From Prosthecobacter gellanilyticus (GTDB taxonomy: Bacteria; Verrucomicrobiota; Verrucomicrobiia; Verrucomicrobiales; Verrucomicrobiaceae), in assembly GCF_007992435.1 (NCBI RefSeq), contig NZ_BKAG01000004.1, positions 124,001 through 188,000 of the forward strand: a stretch of DNA of 64,000 nt. Direction: 5' to 3'. How positions within the stretch are numbered: position 1 is the stretch's first letter; every line of letters starts with the position of its first letter. The notes below the pieces were generated by a model. That model had not been told where the DNA came from and did no database searches. It saw nothing but the letters and a program-made list of their open reading frames with translations. Both the position numbers and the translations under genes were made by a program. Below, piece after piece: positions 1-9,287 of the stretch.

Positions 1-594
1 CTTAGCTTTCTGCCGGTGCTGCTCACGCTGTTTTTGATGAGCTTTCTCGATACCCTCGCCACCTTGACCGGCCTCGGTGCAGCTGCGGATATGCTGGATG
101 AAAAAGGCAACCTGCCCGAGGTGCAGAAGCCCATGCTGGTGGATGCGCTGACCTGCATGTTCAGCGGCCTGATTGGCACCTCGACCAGCGGTGCGTATAT
201 CGAATCCGCCACAGGCATCAGTGAAGGCGCTCGTACAGGGCTGGCCGCCTTGGTCACGGCAGGTTTGTTTGCGCTCTCGCTGTTCTTTATCCCGCTCATC
301 GAACCGTTGCAGCAGCTTCGCTTTGCTTATGGTCCTGCCTTGATCGCGGTCGGTGTGCTCATGGTCGGCTCGGTACGGCGCATCGACTTTGATGATCTCA
401 CCGAATGGGCCCCTGCCTTCGTGACCATCGTGATGATGCTCTTCACCTACAACATCGCCAATGGTCTCACCGCAGGCTTTGTGGTGCATCCGCTGCTGAA
501 GATCGCCACGGGCCGTGTGCGCGAGCTGAACGGAGGCATGATCGTGCTGGCGCTGCTGTGCACGGCCTACTTCCTTTTTGGACTGCCTCATTGA
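1..594 (+). CDS. Purine (AzgA/NCS2-type) permease, C-terminal part
   Basis: The frame is open from base 1, so the 5' end lies outside the window and about 197 C-terminal residues are present. They are strongly hydrophobic, with at least four likely membrane helices and a short polar stretch around residue 30 (MLDEKGNLPEV). The segment GTSTSGAYIESATG, followed by a Gly-rich helix, matches the signature region of AzgA-type guanine/hypoxanthine permeases of the NCS2 superfamily. Members import nucleobases across the inner membrane by proton symport. The substrate cannot be decided from this fragment. The next gene starts 45 bp downstream on the same strand and could be co-transcribed. Confidence 0.85.
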   Translation, partial: LSFLPVLLTLFLMSFLDTLATLTGLGAAADMLDEKGNLPEVQKPMLVDALTCMFSGLIGTSTSGAYIESATGISEGARTGLAALVTAGLFALSLFFIPLIEPLQQLRFAYGPALIAVGVLMVGSVRRIDFDDLTEWAPAFVTIVMMLFTYNIANGLTAGFVVHPLLKIATGRVRELNGGMIVLALLCTAYFLFGLPH

Positions 595-639
595 GAAAAG
601 CCGTGCGCGCATGGGCGAGCACGCTCCTGTGCGTCGCCC

Positions 640-1497
640 ATGCCCGACCCTGAACTTCCGCTCCGTGCCGCCACGGAAACTGCCATTGCCCACGGCATCA
701 CGCCGGATCGATGTGACATCCTGCAGAACAGCAGCACGCTCGTCGTGCGGCTGACAGAGACGCTGGTGGCACGTGTGGTGCAGGATCGTGATGGCCCGCG
801 CCAGGGCACGGAATGGTTCGCTCGGGAAAATGCCATCGCGCATCATCTCACGGTGCATGGTGCGCCGGTTATCCCGCTGCATCCAGATCTGCCTCCAGGT
901 CCGCATGAGCATCTGGGATATCCCATGAATTTTTGGGAATTCGTGACGCGGATCGAGGCCGAGCCAGAGCCGCAGGAGATCGGCCGCACGCTGCGTCAAT
1001 GCCATGAGATCATGAGCCGCTTCGCAGAGCCTCTGCCGGAGCTGGCCATCCTCACGGAAAGCATCGCCATCCTCGATGAGCGAGAGCTCTTTCCTGCGGC
1101 TACTCAGCAGCTGCTGCGTGATCATCTCACGAAGTCCATTGAGGTGCTGAGCGCCTATCCGCATCAGCCTCTGCATGGTGATGCGCACATGGGCAACCTC
1201 ATGAACACCACACGCGGTCTGCTTTGGACAGACTGGGAGGATACCTTCGCCGGTCCCGTGGAGTGGGACGTGGCCTCCATCATCTGGAATGCGAAGCTGC
1301 TCGATGAAGACCAGGCTACAGTGAATGCCATCCTTGAAGCTTATGGCCCCGTGGACGAACAAGCATTGCATCAAAGCCTCATCGGCCGAGCTGCGGTGAT
1401 GACGGCCTGGTATCCCATCCTGTATCCGACTCCGAATGAGGAGCGCCAGCGCCGCTTGCGCAGCCGCATTGAGTGGCTTGAAAGTGTGAAGAGTTAG
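640..1497 (+). CDS. Aminoglycoside phosphotransferase (APH)-family kinase
   Basis: A 285-residue protein of the APH/choline kinase fold. The catalytic loop HGDAHMGNL lies near residue 178 (Brenner motif H-G-D-x4-N), and the metal-binding Asp is in TDWED near residue 197, followed by the usual EWDVAS helix. The N-terminal lobe is short. Such proteins transfer phosphate from ATP to a small-molecule hydroxyl. Most environmental members are not drug-resistance enzymes, and nothing here indicates the substrate. No signal peptide, so cytoplasmic. The stop codon TAG is inside a GTTAGGC 7-mer (1493-1499). Confidence 0.85.
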   Translation: MPDPELPLRAATETAIAHGITPDRCDILQNSSTLVVRLTETLVARVVQDRDGPRQGTEWFARENAIAHHLTVHGAPVIPLHPDLPPGPHEHLGYPMNFWEFVTRIEAEPEPQEIGRTLRQCHEIMSRFAEPLPELAILTESIAILDERELFPAATQQLLRDHLTKSIEVLSAYPHQPLHGDAHMGNLMNTTRGLLWTDWEDTFAGPVEWDVASIIWNAKLLDEDQATVNAILEAYGPVDEQALHQSLIGRAAVMTAWYPILYPTPNEERQRRLRSRIEWLESVKS

Positions 1498-1540
1498 GCC
1501 GATACCTCCTCCCCGGCGTTGACTGCGCCTGCCTGACTCT

Positions 1541-2631
1541 ATGAATCTCCAAGACGCATTTTCGCCAAGCTGGCGAGGCCTTCTAGGAAAAGGCTGCCTG
1601 CTGCTTCTGCTGGTGTGGGCGCTGCCTCTCCAGGCCAAGCCAGACTTCACCGCCTCCGAGATCACGGTGGCGAACCAGCCTGTGGTCGAGGGTGGGGTTG
1701 CCCAGTTCCAGCTGGTGCTGCGCAATCGCGGAGATCAGCCTTCTGAGGTGACTTATGTGCGCATTCAGTGGCCGCTCAGGGGTATCTGGTGGAGCTCAAG
1801 GGGCTCGATGATGCGCAGCTGGATCACGATGAGAGGACGATCACCGCCTCGATTTCGCTGGCTGCCGGCGCCGAACGAAAAGTAGAGATGAGGGTGCTGG
1901 CTCCTCGTGACTCAGCAGGAGATGCGCTTTCCGTCAGCATGCATCTGGCTCACTTCCACACGATGTCGGAAGCCTGGGTGCACCGGACGATCACGGTCGA
2001 CACACGCCGTTCACCTCAAGAGTCGGGCAACACCGGCGGGGGACTGACTTCAGCAGGCGTCGTCACGGTCATCTGGTTGGTGGTCACCTCCTTCGCCGTG
2101 GCGCTGACGGGAGTGATGGTCGGAGGTCGCCGGGGTTTCTTCAGCCCGCGTGCCGGTGTGGTGGCCATCATGGTCGCCATCGGCTTCTGGCTGGTGTTTG
2201 CCGGAATGGCCTGGCGTGACTATCGTGTGCTGAATGAATGGACTGCCTCCACGGCGACAATCGTCGGACGGCGCGTGGTGCATCACACCGTGAACAGCCA
2301 GTCGCGCACCACCGGAGGGACCTCACGGTCGTCGGATGTGGCCAAGCCTGAATTCGCGCTGCGTTACGTGGTGCAGGGGCGGGACATGCTCTCCACTGGC
2401 TATGACACGGGCTCATCGCTACGTGTCGGCGGCGGCAAGGCGCAGTTGGAGAAAGAGTTCCAGGAGTGGACGGTCGGTGCTCAAGTTCCGTGCTGGTATG
2501 ATCCGCGCGATCCGGCGGATGTCGTCTTGAAGCGCGGTTACGGCGGAGCCTATCTCTTCGCGCTTTTGCCGCTGCTGCCGTTTGCTTTGGGATGGTTCAT
2601 TTTGCGGAGTGCTTTGTCAGGCAAGCCCTGA
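1541..2631 (+). pseudogene. DUF3592 membrane protein with N-terminal CARDB-like domain, frameshifted
   Basis: Two overlapping frames together make one sensible protein. Frame 2 from the ATG at 1541 encodes a signal peptide (about residues 1-32) and a beta-rich CARDB-like segment (VEGGVAQFQLVLRNRG) that makes sense up to about 1768. Frame 1 then continues it from about 1768 to 2631 (GYLVELKGLDDAQL), adding two membrane helices, a DUF3592 domain (CWYDPRDPADVVL) and a final helix. Frame 1 has a TGA at 1744, so the shift lies between 1747 and about 1790, as if one base were missing. No slippery heptamer is visible there. It is either a sequencing or assembly indel, a recent mutation, or two separately started genes (GTG at 1768). 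The gene is convergent with the next one, with one base between their stops. Confidence 0.6.
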
Positions 2632-2632
2632 C

Positions 2633-3217
2633 CTATTTTTGCAGCTCAGTGACCAGCTTCGGATCATAGGTCGCTCCTTTGGAGACCTGGATCAGCGTCA
2701 TGCGCACTTTGGTGGGGAAGAACTTTTCAGGGTCAGGGCGCTTATGGGCGTGCAGGTTGTGATCGTCCTTGAGCACCAGATGCATCTCCTTGATGCCCTC
2801 GCTCCAGATGATGTCGTTGTTCTGCCAGAAGGTCGTCATGGAGAGATCCTTCTCAATCAGGCCCGCTTTGGAATACGCACCTGTGCCGATGCAGCCATAA
2901 CCATGGTTCTGCCCTTTGTAAGGGATGTAGCAGACGCTCCAGGAAGTGGGCTGGTCGCCCGCGGGCTTCTCCAGCACCTCGAGCCGCAGATGCACGGTGC
3001 CGTTGCGATAGTCGACCGGGCTCGTCCAGTCCTTCGGGCGCTCGGGATTCAGGCGGTCACTCTTCACATAGTAGTGGGATTGGCTGGGCTTGGAGTTCAG
3101 CGCATCTTCCTGCGTGAAGGTGAAGGTCACGTCAAAGAGCACAAACTGCTCCGCATGGCTGATGACAGGGCTGAGCAGGATGAAAAGAAGCGAACCAAGA
3201 GTGTGGCGGAAGGACAT
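2633..3217 (-). CDS. Secreted protein of unknown function
   Basis: A 194-residue protein. The first ~22 residues form a clean Sec signal peptide ending in SHA, so it should be periplasmic or extracellular. The mature part is polar, with a lone CxxxxxxxxxxC pattern (Cys in WSVCYIPYKG and YGCIGTG) that could form a disulphide. I do not recognise a family. Stops of this gene and the upstream + strand gene are one base apart. The next gene on the right is divergent, with about 110 bp of shared upstream DNA. Confidence 0.75.
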   Translation of the reverse strand: MSFRHTLGSLLFILLSPVISHAEQFVLFDVTFTFTQEDALNSKPSQSHYYVKSDRLNPERPKDWTSPVDYRNGTVHLRLEVLEKPAGDQPTSWSVCYIPYKGQNHGYGCIGTGAYSKAGLIEKDLSMTTFWQNNDIIWSEGIKEMHLVLKDDHNLHAHKRPDPEKFFPTKVRMTLIQVSKGATYDPKLVTELQK

Positions 3218-3327
3218 GATTGGTAGGTTGGAGGATGAGGACGTCGAGAACGTGACACGTTGGGAGGTGTGCCTCCTGGATCAAGTGCTGATTGAAACGT
3301 GCGGCGGTCGACGTCTGTTGTTTCCCA

Positions 3328-4596
3328 ATGATCCGCTTGCTCTCCTCCCTCCTTCTCTTTCTGGCAGCCTCAGCAGGTGCCAAGGATCAAGCGCCGCTGT
3401 TCCGCGACTTCGTGGGTGTGTGCGGACACACGGTCACCTTCAAGCCGGAGCTCTATGCACCGGTCTGCACCTGGGTGCGTGATTATCATCCCGTGCCCTG
3501 GGACTTGGCGAAGGACACAAGCACGCTGCCCACGTGGCCCTTCGCGAAAAACAAGGTCTCATGGGAGAAGGTCTATGGCTCCTGGAAGGGCTCAGGGCTG
3601 CATATCAACGTCTGCCTCATGCTCGATGAGATGAAGGACAGTTGGAAGAGTCCGGCCAAAGATGCCGAGGCTTATGCAGCCAGCTTTGCCAAGGAGTTCG
3701 GCCCCGGCGGCAAGTGGCCGTTTGTGGAAAGCATCGAGATCGGCAACGAGCCGGGGCTTTATACGGACGAGGCGTATCTCGAGCTGTTTGATGCGATGGC
3801 GAAGGGCATCCGTGCCGCAAACCCAAAGGTCAAGATCGTCACCAGCAATGTCGAGGCGGGGAAGAGTGATCGTTATTGGAAGTCGGCTCCGATGTTCAAG
3901 GATCGCGCGGCGCTCTATGATGTGCTGCAGATCCATCGCTATGCCATCGCGGAGCAGTGGCCGGTGTGGAAGCGCACTTATCCGGAGAACCCGAAGGTGC
4001 CCTATCTCAGCAGCATCCAGGACCTCTTGAACTGGCGTGACCAGAATGCACCTGACAAGAAGGTGTGGGTCACCGAGTTCGGCTGGGATGCGAGCTCGAA
4101 GACACCGGATCCCAAAGGTGAGTGGGCGAAGTGGACAGACAGCACGGATGAAGAACAGGCCCGCTATCTGGTGCGCTCCTTCTTCCTCTTCTCGGCTATG
4201 AATATCGACAAAGCTTTCGTCTATTTCTTCAATGACAAGGACGAGCCGAAACTGCATGCCGCCTCAGGTCTCACACGAAACTATGAACCGAAGCCCGCTT
4301 ATCATGCCGTGGCCTGGATGCTGAAGTCTCTACGGGACTATCGATTCAATCGTGTGATCAAAGCGTCCTTGGATGAAGGCTACATCTATGAGTTCACCCC
4401 GGAGAAAGAAGGCGAACCTGTTGTCTGGGCCGCGTGGCATGCGACGAAGGAGGATGTGGGCATCTCATCCGTGGATTCAGGGAAGGCCTTTCTGAAGGCT
4501 GAGCTGATGCCGTTGAGTGCTGGCGCTGTGGAGAGCAGAGATGCCTCCCAGATCAAGAGGTGCGGGCAGCGCCCGATCTTGATTTGGTGGAAGTGA
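3328..4596 (+). CDS. Secreted glycoside hydrolase of GH clan A type (GH39-like)
   Basis: I chose the ATG at 3328 because it starts directly with a signal peptide (MIRLLSSLLLFLAASAGA); an upstream in-frame ATG at 3292 would place 12 extra residues in front of it. The mature protein is a TIM-barrel hydrolase. IEIGNEPG carries the expected acid/base Glu after Asn, and VWVTEFGWD carries the expected nucleophile Glu at the end of a later strand, the arrangement of clan GH-A. It resembles beta-xylosidase/GH39-like proteins but I cannot fix the family or substrate. The last ~18 residues run through an imperfect hairpin (4552-4583) just before an inverted-repeat element, so the C-terminus may have been altered. 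Confidence 0.75.
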   Translation: MIRLLSSLLLFLAASAGAKDQAPLFRDFVGVCGHTVTFKPELYAPVCTWVRDYHPVPWDLAKDTSTLPTWPFAKNKVSWEKVYGSWKGSGLHINVCLMLDEMKDSWKSPAKDAEAYAASFAKEFGPGGKWPFVESIEIGNEPGLYTDEAYLELFDAMAKGIRAANPKVKIVTSNVEAGKSDRYWKSAPMFKDRAALYDVLQIHRYAIAEQWPVWKRTYPENPKVPYLSSIQDLLNWRDQNAPDKKVWVTEFGWDASSKTPDPKGEWAKWTDSTDEEQARYLVRSFFLFSAMNIDKAFVYFFNDKDEPKLHAASGLTRNYEPKPAYHAVAWMLKSLRDYRFNRVIKASLDEGYIYEFTPEKEGEPVVWAAWHATKEDVGISSVDSGKAFLKAELMPLSAGAVESRDASQIKRCGQRPILIWWK

Positions 4597-4603
4597 CGTG
4601 GAA

Positions 4604-4770
4604 GTCGCGGAGCGTCCCGGAGTGCGGTGGAAAGCGCTCAAGCGTGACACCGCTAGGTGCGCAGTGAATGCTTCCATAACACGCAGACGTGGCGTGCGCA
4701 CGCGAGCGGTGTCGACGAGGCACGGCTGCTCCGTGCCTCTCTGCCACCGCGCTCCAGGACGCTTCGCGAC
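4604..4770. repeat. Palindromic MITE-like element between convergent genes
   Basis: The ends are 27-bp inverted repeats with three mismatches (4604-4630 and 4744-4770, starting GTCGCGGAGCGTCC). Inside are a 9-bp inverted repeat (GACACCGCT at 4646-4654, complement at 4705-4713) and a compact hairpin (AGGCACGG/CCGTGCCT, 4718-4738). It fills nearly the whole gap between two convergent genes. It has no coding potential, and its sequence differs from the two elements at 55 and 63 kb. Confidence 0.7.
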
Positions 4771-4774
4771 TGCG

Positions 4775-6469
4775 TTAGTAGACTCGAAGGCGCAGGAAGG
4801 CTCTGGCGGGGGGAGGGAGGATAGGTTGTGTCACCGTCGTCGCAGCTCCCGCAGCTCCCGCAGCACCTGGATAGGTAATCACATGAGTCCAGTTCATGAG
4901 ATCCGTGGAGGTTTCGGTAATATACGTTAGGTCGGGGCGGGTGCGCTGGAAGCTGAAGACGAGATCGGTGCTGCTCTGCGTTGCTGTCGTCACTGGCAGG
5001 TCGACAGCGGGCCGTGCGCCGGCGGCGAAGAGGATGCCGCGGGCGATGGCGTAGACGGTGCCATCGGGACCAATAACGGTCGGCGTGTAAGGCTGCAGGC
5101 CCACGCTGGCGACTTGCAGGCTGGTGTAGGTGTTGTTCACCAAGTCCCAGCGGTAGATGTGTCCGTCCTCATTGTTGACGTAGATGGCTTTGCCGGGGAC
5201 GTCGACCGCGGTGCTGTTGATGCACCATTCATCGTTGTTACCCATCGGGCTCACAAGCGTCATGACCTCCTTCATGTCGGTCTCGCCGGTCAGCGGATTG
5301 ATCTGCGAGACATTGGGATCCAGGATGGCGATCTTGTTCAAGCCGCCGACGAAGTAGTAGCTGTTGTACTTGGTGAAGAGCAGGTAGGCGGAGCCTGCAG
5401 ACGAGGTATAACCAGGAACAATGCTAGATGGCACCACCGCCGCCGTGGTGTCCCAGCCGAAGCCGCCGATGAGTTTCGTGGTGAAAAGATCGGCTGAGTA
5501 GTGAAGCAAACGGCCGCGGCTGTAGCTGTCATTGTTGATACCGAAATAGACATCGCCATCAGGGCCGATGGTGGGCGATGAGGTGGCGATGCCGAGCACG
5601 CCGTTAAGCTGTGCACTGGAGGTCAGAGGTGTGAGAGTTGATGCCTCCAGACGCACCAGCTTGCCCTCGGTGTTGCTGCCGTAGTCGCCGCCATTGCTGA
5701 AGACCACATAGAGCTTCGTTTCATCCAGGCTGAGCGCAGGAGCCGCGTTCAGCGCTGTCTGGATGTAACCCGAGACGGTGCTGGCGGCCGCGTAACTGCC
5801 AACACCACTGGCCGAGATGCGGGCGATGCCGCCGCCTTGAGCCAGGAGCGGCGTGCTCCCGATGACCTGGAAGCCGAAGTAGATGTTACCCGCTGTGTCA
5901 CTCGTGACCGGCGTGTTGATCTTCACATTCGCATCATAGGTGGCTTTGTTGGCCAGATAAGCCGTTAGGCCGGGGGAGTTGTCGAAGAAGGCCAGCTTGC
6001 CTGTCGCGGTGGCCACGGCCTGGTCCGCATGATCACGCCAGTTCAGCGTGCCACCTGCGGCGGGTACATACACGCGATAGGTGTTAGGCGCTTTCTTCAC
6101 CAGCATGGGGGAGAAGTTAGGCCGCCAGATGGAGCTTGGAGCGATGTAGTCCGTGGCCATGGTCCAGAGCAGGCTGCCGTCAAAGCCGCGCCGGCCCTGC
6201 ACCACGAAGTTGTTTCCCGTGCCGGTGGTCACGGGGACAATCACCGTGTTTCCCGCGGTGATCGTGGGGGTGCCGTAGTGGGTGTAGGCGCCGGGATTCA
6301 GGTCCACAGGAGTCTGCCAGAGGAGCTGTGTCAGCGGCCGTCCCTGCACCATGGAGATGGCCGTATGCTGCGCATTGCCGCCAAACATGGCCCAGTCCGC
6401 CGACCGGGCGAAGGCTGCGAGGCCCATGACGAGCAGAGCAGTCATGGAGATTCTGGGGAGCAAGTTCAT
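4775..6469 (-). CDS. Secreted PQQ-like beta-propeller protein
   Basis: I chose the ATG at 6469 because it begins with a signal peptide ([23 protein letters not shown]); the longer frame to 6613 adds 48 residues with no sign of function. The mature protein starts [12 protein letters not shown], the usual opening of PQQ_2-type beta-propellers, and has repeated G-x-D-G-x-V/L-Y-F/A blades ([18 protein letters not shown]). The last ~70 residues (TSTDLMNWT, ending FLRLRVY) form a C-terminal domain common in secreted Verrucomicrobia proteins, thought by analogy to be a sorting or accessory domain. Catalysis is not implied; many such propellers have none. It is convergent with the glycoside hydrolase across a palindromic element. 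Confidence 0.75.
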   Translation of the reverse strand: MNLLPRISMTALLVMGLAAFARSADWAMFGGNAQHTAISMVQGRPLTQLLWQTPVDLNPGAYTHYGTPTITAGNTVIVPVTTGTGNNFVVQGRRGFDGSLLWTMATDYIAPSSIWRPNFSPMLVKKAPNTYRVYVPAAGGTLNWRDHADQAVATATGKLAFFDNSPGLTAYLANKATYDANVKINTPVTSDTAGNIYFGFQVIGSTPLLAQGGGIARISASGVGSYAAASTVSGYIQTALNAAPALSLDETKLYVVFSNGGDYGSNTEGKLVRLEASTLTPLTSSAQLNGVLGIATSSPTIGPDGDVYFGINNDSYSRGRLLHYSADLFTTKLIGGFGWDTTAAVVPSSIVPGYTSSAGSAYLLFTKYNSYYFVGGLNKIAILDPNVSQINPLTGETDMKEVMTLVSPMGNNDEWCINSTAVDVPGKAIYVNNEDGHIYRWDLVNNTYTSLQVASVGLQPYTPTVIGPDGTVYAIARGILFAAGARPAVDLPVTTATQSSTDLVFSFQRTRPDLTYITETSTDLMNWTHVITYPGAAGAAGAATTVTQPILPPPARAFLRLRVY

Positions 6470-6598
6470 GGGTCGCGGAGACTCTGCCACAGGTCCCGTT
6501 CCTGCTGCCAGTGCTTTTCGGGCATGAACAAACCTGTTACGGGCTGCTGATTGCATTTTGGGCTGGCTGACAGATGTTCGGGAAATCCCGTCACTCTT

Positions 6599-8158
6599 AT
6601 GAACAAGGAACAACCCGGTTTCCGGGTGATGCTACGGTTTCAGAAGATGCTCTTCACGTTTTTGGGCGTGCTGGCCCTGGCGACCATTGTCTGGCAGACT
6701 CAGGACTTTGTGGCCTCCTTTGCCGCGTCAGAAATGGTGACCCAGGCAACACTCCGCACCACGGTGGAGAAGGATGATGCGCGTGTGCTGCGCGCCTTCA
6801 AGACGGCCAGGGACACGCTGAGGATTCCAGCCGAGCTGACGACTGAGGCGAATCCCCAGCAAAGCACGCGTGATGCGGTCATGACCATCAAGTCAGGCAG
6901 CAGCAAGGAGGCTCTGGCGCAGCGTGAGGAGATGGTTCAGACCCTGCTGATGGAGTTCAAGCGCGAGGGCCCGGGCGAGATCTTTGACATCAGCAGCGCA
7001 CCTGCGGCCTGGCCTGTGCCAAATGAGAAGATGGCAGCCATCAAGCGGGTGCAAAGCATCGTGGCCGGACTCATTCTGGCGACAGGTCTGGTGCTGCTGC
7101 TTTTACAGTGGAAGAGTTCGCGTCTGCCCATCGGGGCATTGTTAGGCGTGCTGGCCACAGCCCTGACCATGCTGCTCTACATGACGGAGGGAGAGGGCAT
7201 TGCCATCAAGACCGCGCTCTTCATCATGGCACCGCCCCTGGCCTTCCTGGGATTGATGATCTATGTGACGCTGCGTGTGAAGCGGGCGGCGAAGTGGCTG
7301 GAGAGCAGGGCACGCATCACCCGGTCCGAGGTGGATGTGGTGCGGCATCGCTTTGAAGGGGACACCACCCAGGTGAAGAACAAGCCGCTGGTGCACTATG
7401 AATTCAAAGTGGGTTCGGAAAAAATACGCGGTGAGCGCATTAGCGCAGGAATCGCCCCGGCGGACAACGTGGACCAGGTGCTGAAGCGCTATCCCGTGGG
7501 AGCCGAGGTGCCGGTGTATTATGATCCCGCGAATCCGAAGGAGTGTGTGCTGGAGCGCGATCCGCCGGTGGGGCTGGGGTGCCTCTGGACTGGCACAGCC
7601 ATGGTGGTGCTGCTGTATGGCCTCGGTGTGGCCTGGTTCATGAGTGACAAGCCCATGAGCGTCTTTCTGCACTCGCTCTTCCCGCAGGCGAGTCATCCAG
7701 GAGTCGTGCTGGTGTTCGGGTTGCTCGGACTGCTCTCGCTGGCGGCTGGGATCTACCATGCGCTGCATCCCACGAAAACGGAGGCATGGCTGCGCAGCCC
7801 GGGGCGGATTGTTTCCAGCAAGGTGGAGGCGTATCGCGAATCCATTTCAGACTCAGGGAGCGCACGAACTTTCTACAAGCCGGTGATCGAGTTCAGCTAT
7901 GAGGTGGACGGGCAGACCTATCACAACACGGTCGGCTCAGACAGCCCCGTGACCGTCTCCGTTTCCGGAGGCCAGGGGTCTGCGGAGGATCAGGTGGCGA
8001 AGTATCCTCCGGGGACGGAGGTGGATGTCTTTTACAGTCCGGGAAATCCCACGGCCTCTTCCCTGAACGATCATCCAGCGATGACACTGAATGGCAGGCG
8101 CTCACTCATCATGAGTGCGATCTTCATCGCGATCGCCATCTATGCGGCGTTGAATTGA
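6599..8158 (+). CDS. Membrane protein with two DUF3592 domains
   Basis: The ATG at 6599 gives 519 residues and leads quickly into a first membrane helix; an upstream start at 6551 is also in frame. After an N-terminal helix and a ~120-residue soluble region come three helices and then a DUF3592 domain ([15 protein letters not shown]). A further helix pair is followed by a second DUF3592 domain ([15 protein letters not shown]) and a final helix. DUF3592 proteins have no assigned role. This is the second DUF3592 gene within 9 kb; the other (1541-2631) is frameshifted. Confidence 0.8.
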   Translation: MNKEQPGFRVMLRFQKMLFTFLGVLALATIVWQTQDFVASFAASEMVTQATLRTTVEKDDARVLRAFKTARDTLRIPAELTTEANPQQSTRDAVMTIKSGSSKEALAQREEMVQTLLMEFKREGPGEIFDISSAPAAWPVPNEKMAAIKRVQSIVAGLILATGLVLLLLQWKSSRLPIGALLGVLATALTMLLYMTEGEGIAIKTALFIMAPPLAFLGLMIYVTLRVKRAAKWLESRARITRSEVDVVRHRFEGDTTQVKNKPLVHYEFKVGSEKIRGERISAGIAPADNVDQVLKRYPVGAEVPVYYDPANPKECVLERDPPVGLGCLWTGTAMVVLLYGLGVAWFMSDKPMSVFLHSLFPQASHPGVVLVFGLLGLLSLAAGIYHALHPTKTEAWLRSPGRIVSSKVEAYRESISDSGSARTFYKPVIEFSYEVDGQTYHNTVGSDSPVTVSVSGGQGSAEDQVAKYPPGTEVDVFYSPGNPTASSLNDHPAMTLNGRRSLIMSAIFIAIAIYAALN

Positions 8159-8215
8159 TTCCTGAAATTAACCGCAGATGGGCGCAGATGTTCTGAAGAG
8201 GAACCATCTCCACGT

Positions 8216-9061
8216 TCAAGCATGGGTGGCGATTGCCTCGGTCATGCGCAGCGCATGCACATTGGGCTTCACCTCATGCACGCGGAACACTCGTGCGCCG
8301 AGTTCGCGCATGTGGGAAGTGAGGGCCACGGTGGGCCATTCGCGGGTTTCGAGACCATCTTCCTCGAGAAGTCGGGCGATCATGCTCTTGCGTGACACAC
8401 CGACGAGCAGAGGGCGGCCGATTTCGGCGAGGCGGGGCAGGGCACGCACGAGGGAGATATTGTGCTCCAGGGTCTTGCCGAAGCCGAAACCAGGATCGAG
8501 CGCGATGCGCTTCGGGTCGATGCCGGTACTCTCCAGCGTGTGGAGCCGCTCGGCGAAGTGGGCGGACACGTCTGCGACCACATCCACATACTCGGGCTTC
8601 TGCTGCATGGTGCGCGGGGTGCCGGTCATGTGCATCACCACCAGGCCAGCATCGCATTCTGAGGCCACGTGAGACATGGCGGGATCACCCCGCAGGCCGG
8701 TGACGTCATTGATGATGTCCGCGCCGGCGTCCAGCGCAGCCCGGGCCACGGCACCCTTCATGGTGTCGATGGAGATCAGGGTCTTCGTCACGGAGCGGAG
8801 CGTGCGGATCACGGGGAGGACGCGGCGGAGTTCCTCTGCCTCCTCCACGGGGTCGGCGCCGGGGCGGGTGGACTCGCCGCCGATGTCCAGGATGTCCGCG
8901 CCTTCTTCCACAAGCCGGAGGGCATGTTCCACCGCGCGGCCAGCATCCAGGAACTTCCCGCCGTCAGAAAAGGAATCTGGTGTCACATTGACGATGCCCA
9001 TGATCATGCCGCGCTGGGAGAGGTCGTGGTCGGTGCCGCGGATACGCCAAAGGTGATTCAT
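8216..9061 (-). CDS. folP: Dihydropteroate synthase
   Basis: A 281-residue cytoplasmic enzyme of folate synthesis that condenses p-aminobenzoate with hydroxymethyl-dihydropterin diphosphate to give dihydropteroate. The hallmark motifs are present in order: MGIVNVTPDSFSDGG near the N-terminus, GGESTRPGA near residue 62, the DPGFGFGK loop near residue 168 and VGVSRKSMI in the last quarter. Length is normal for the family. It stands alone here, without folK or folB neighbours, and is divergent from the giant gene across a 226-bp AT-rich gap. Confidence 0.95.
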   Translation of the reverse strand: MNHLWRIRGTDHDLSQRGMIMGIVNVTPDSFSDGGKFLDAGRAVEHALRLVEEGADILDIGGESTRPGADPVEEAEELRRVLPVIRTLRSVTKTLISIDTMKGAVARAALDAGADIINDVTGLRGDPAMSHVASECDAGLVVMHMTGTPRTMQQKPEYVDVVADVSAHFAERLHTLESTGIDPKRIALDPGFGFGKTLEHNISLVRALPRLAEIGRPLLVGVSRKSMIARLLEEDGLETREWPTVALTSHMRELGARVFRVHEVKPNVHALRMTEAIATHA

Positions 9062-9124
9062 GCCGTCTATCCCAGCCGAGAGCGGGGAAGAAGTAAAGCG
9101 CGGGACGAAAAGAGCCGAAATGGC

Positions 9125-9230
9125 AGAAAAGCTTAAAATGTATTAAATTTATAGCTTTGTTTCTTGATTATGGACTCGATAAAAATTAAATCTGCGATAT
9201 TTTTTATAAATTCTATATAAAATTGTCGTT
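9125..9230 (+). promoter_or_regulatory. AT-rich upstream region of the giant surface-protein gene
   Basis: This ~105-bp block is far richer in A+T than anything around it and lies 60-160 bp before the giant gene. It contains several sigma70-like hexamers: TTGATT at 9164-9169, TATAAA at 9205-9210 and TATATAA at 9214-9220. I cannot tell which pair is used. It may also serve folP in the other direction. A+T-rich tracts also attract nucleoid proteins, which often silence large surface-protein genes; that is inference. Confidence 0.45.
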
Positions 9231-9287
9231 GTCCCGCCTACCTGCCCTTCCTGGCTGCCGCTTCTCCTGATGTTCTGAGACTCCCGC

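Noticed and set aside
1747-1790. Programmed -1 frameshift in the DUF3592 gene
   Set aside because: No slippery heptamer or downstream pseudoknot-like structure is visible, so an indel is simpler.
4477-4701. Minus-strand short frames across the 4604-4770 element
   Set aside because: They run through the palindrome and the end of the glycoside hydrolase gene; they are by-products of the repeat.
8171-8190. Direct repeat CGCAGATG/GCGCAGATG between convergent genes
   Set aside because: Resembles a short repeat I recall from other Verrucomicrobia, but two partial copies in 20 bp are not enough to call an element.
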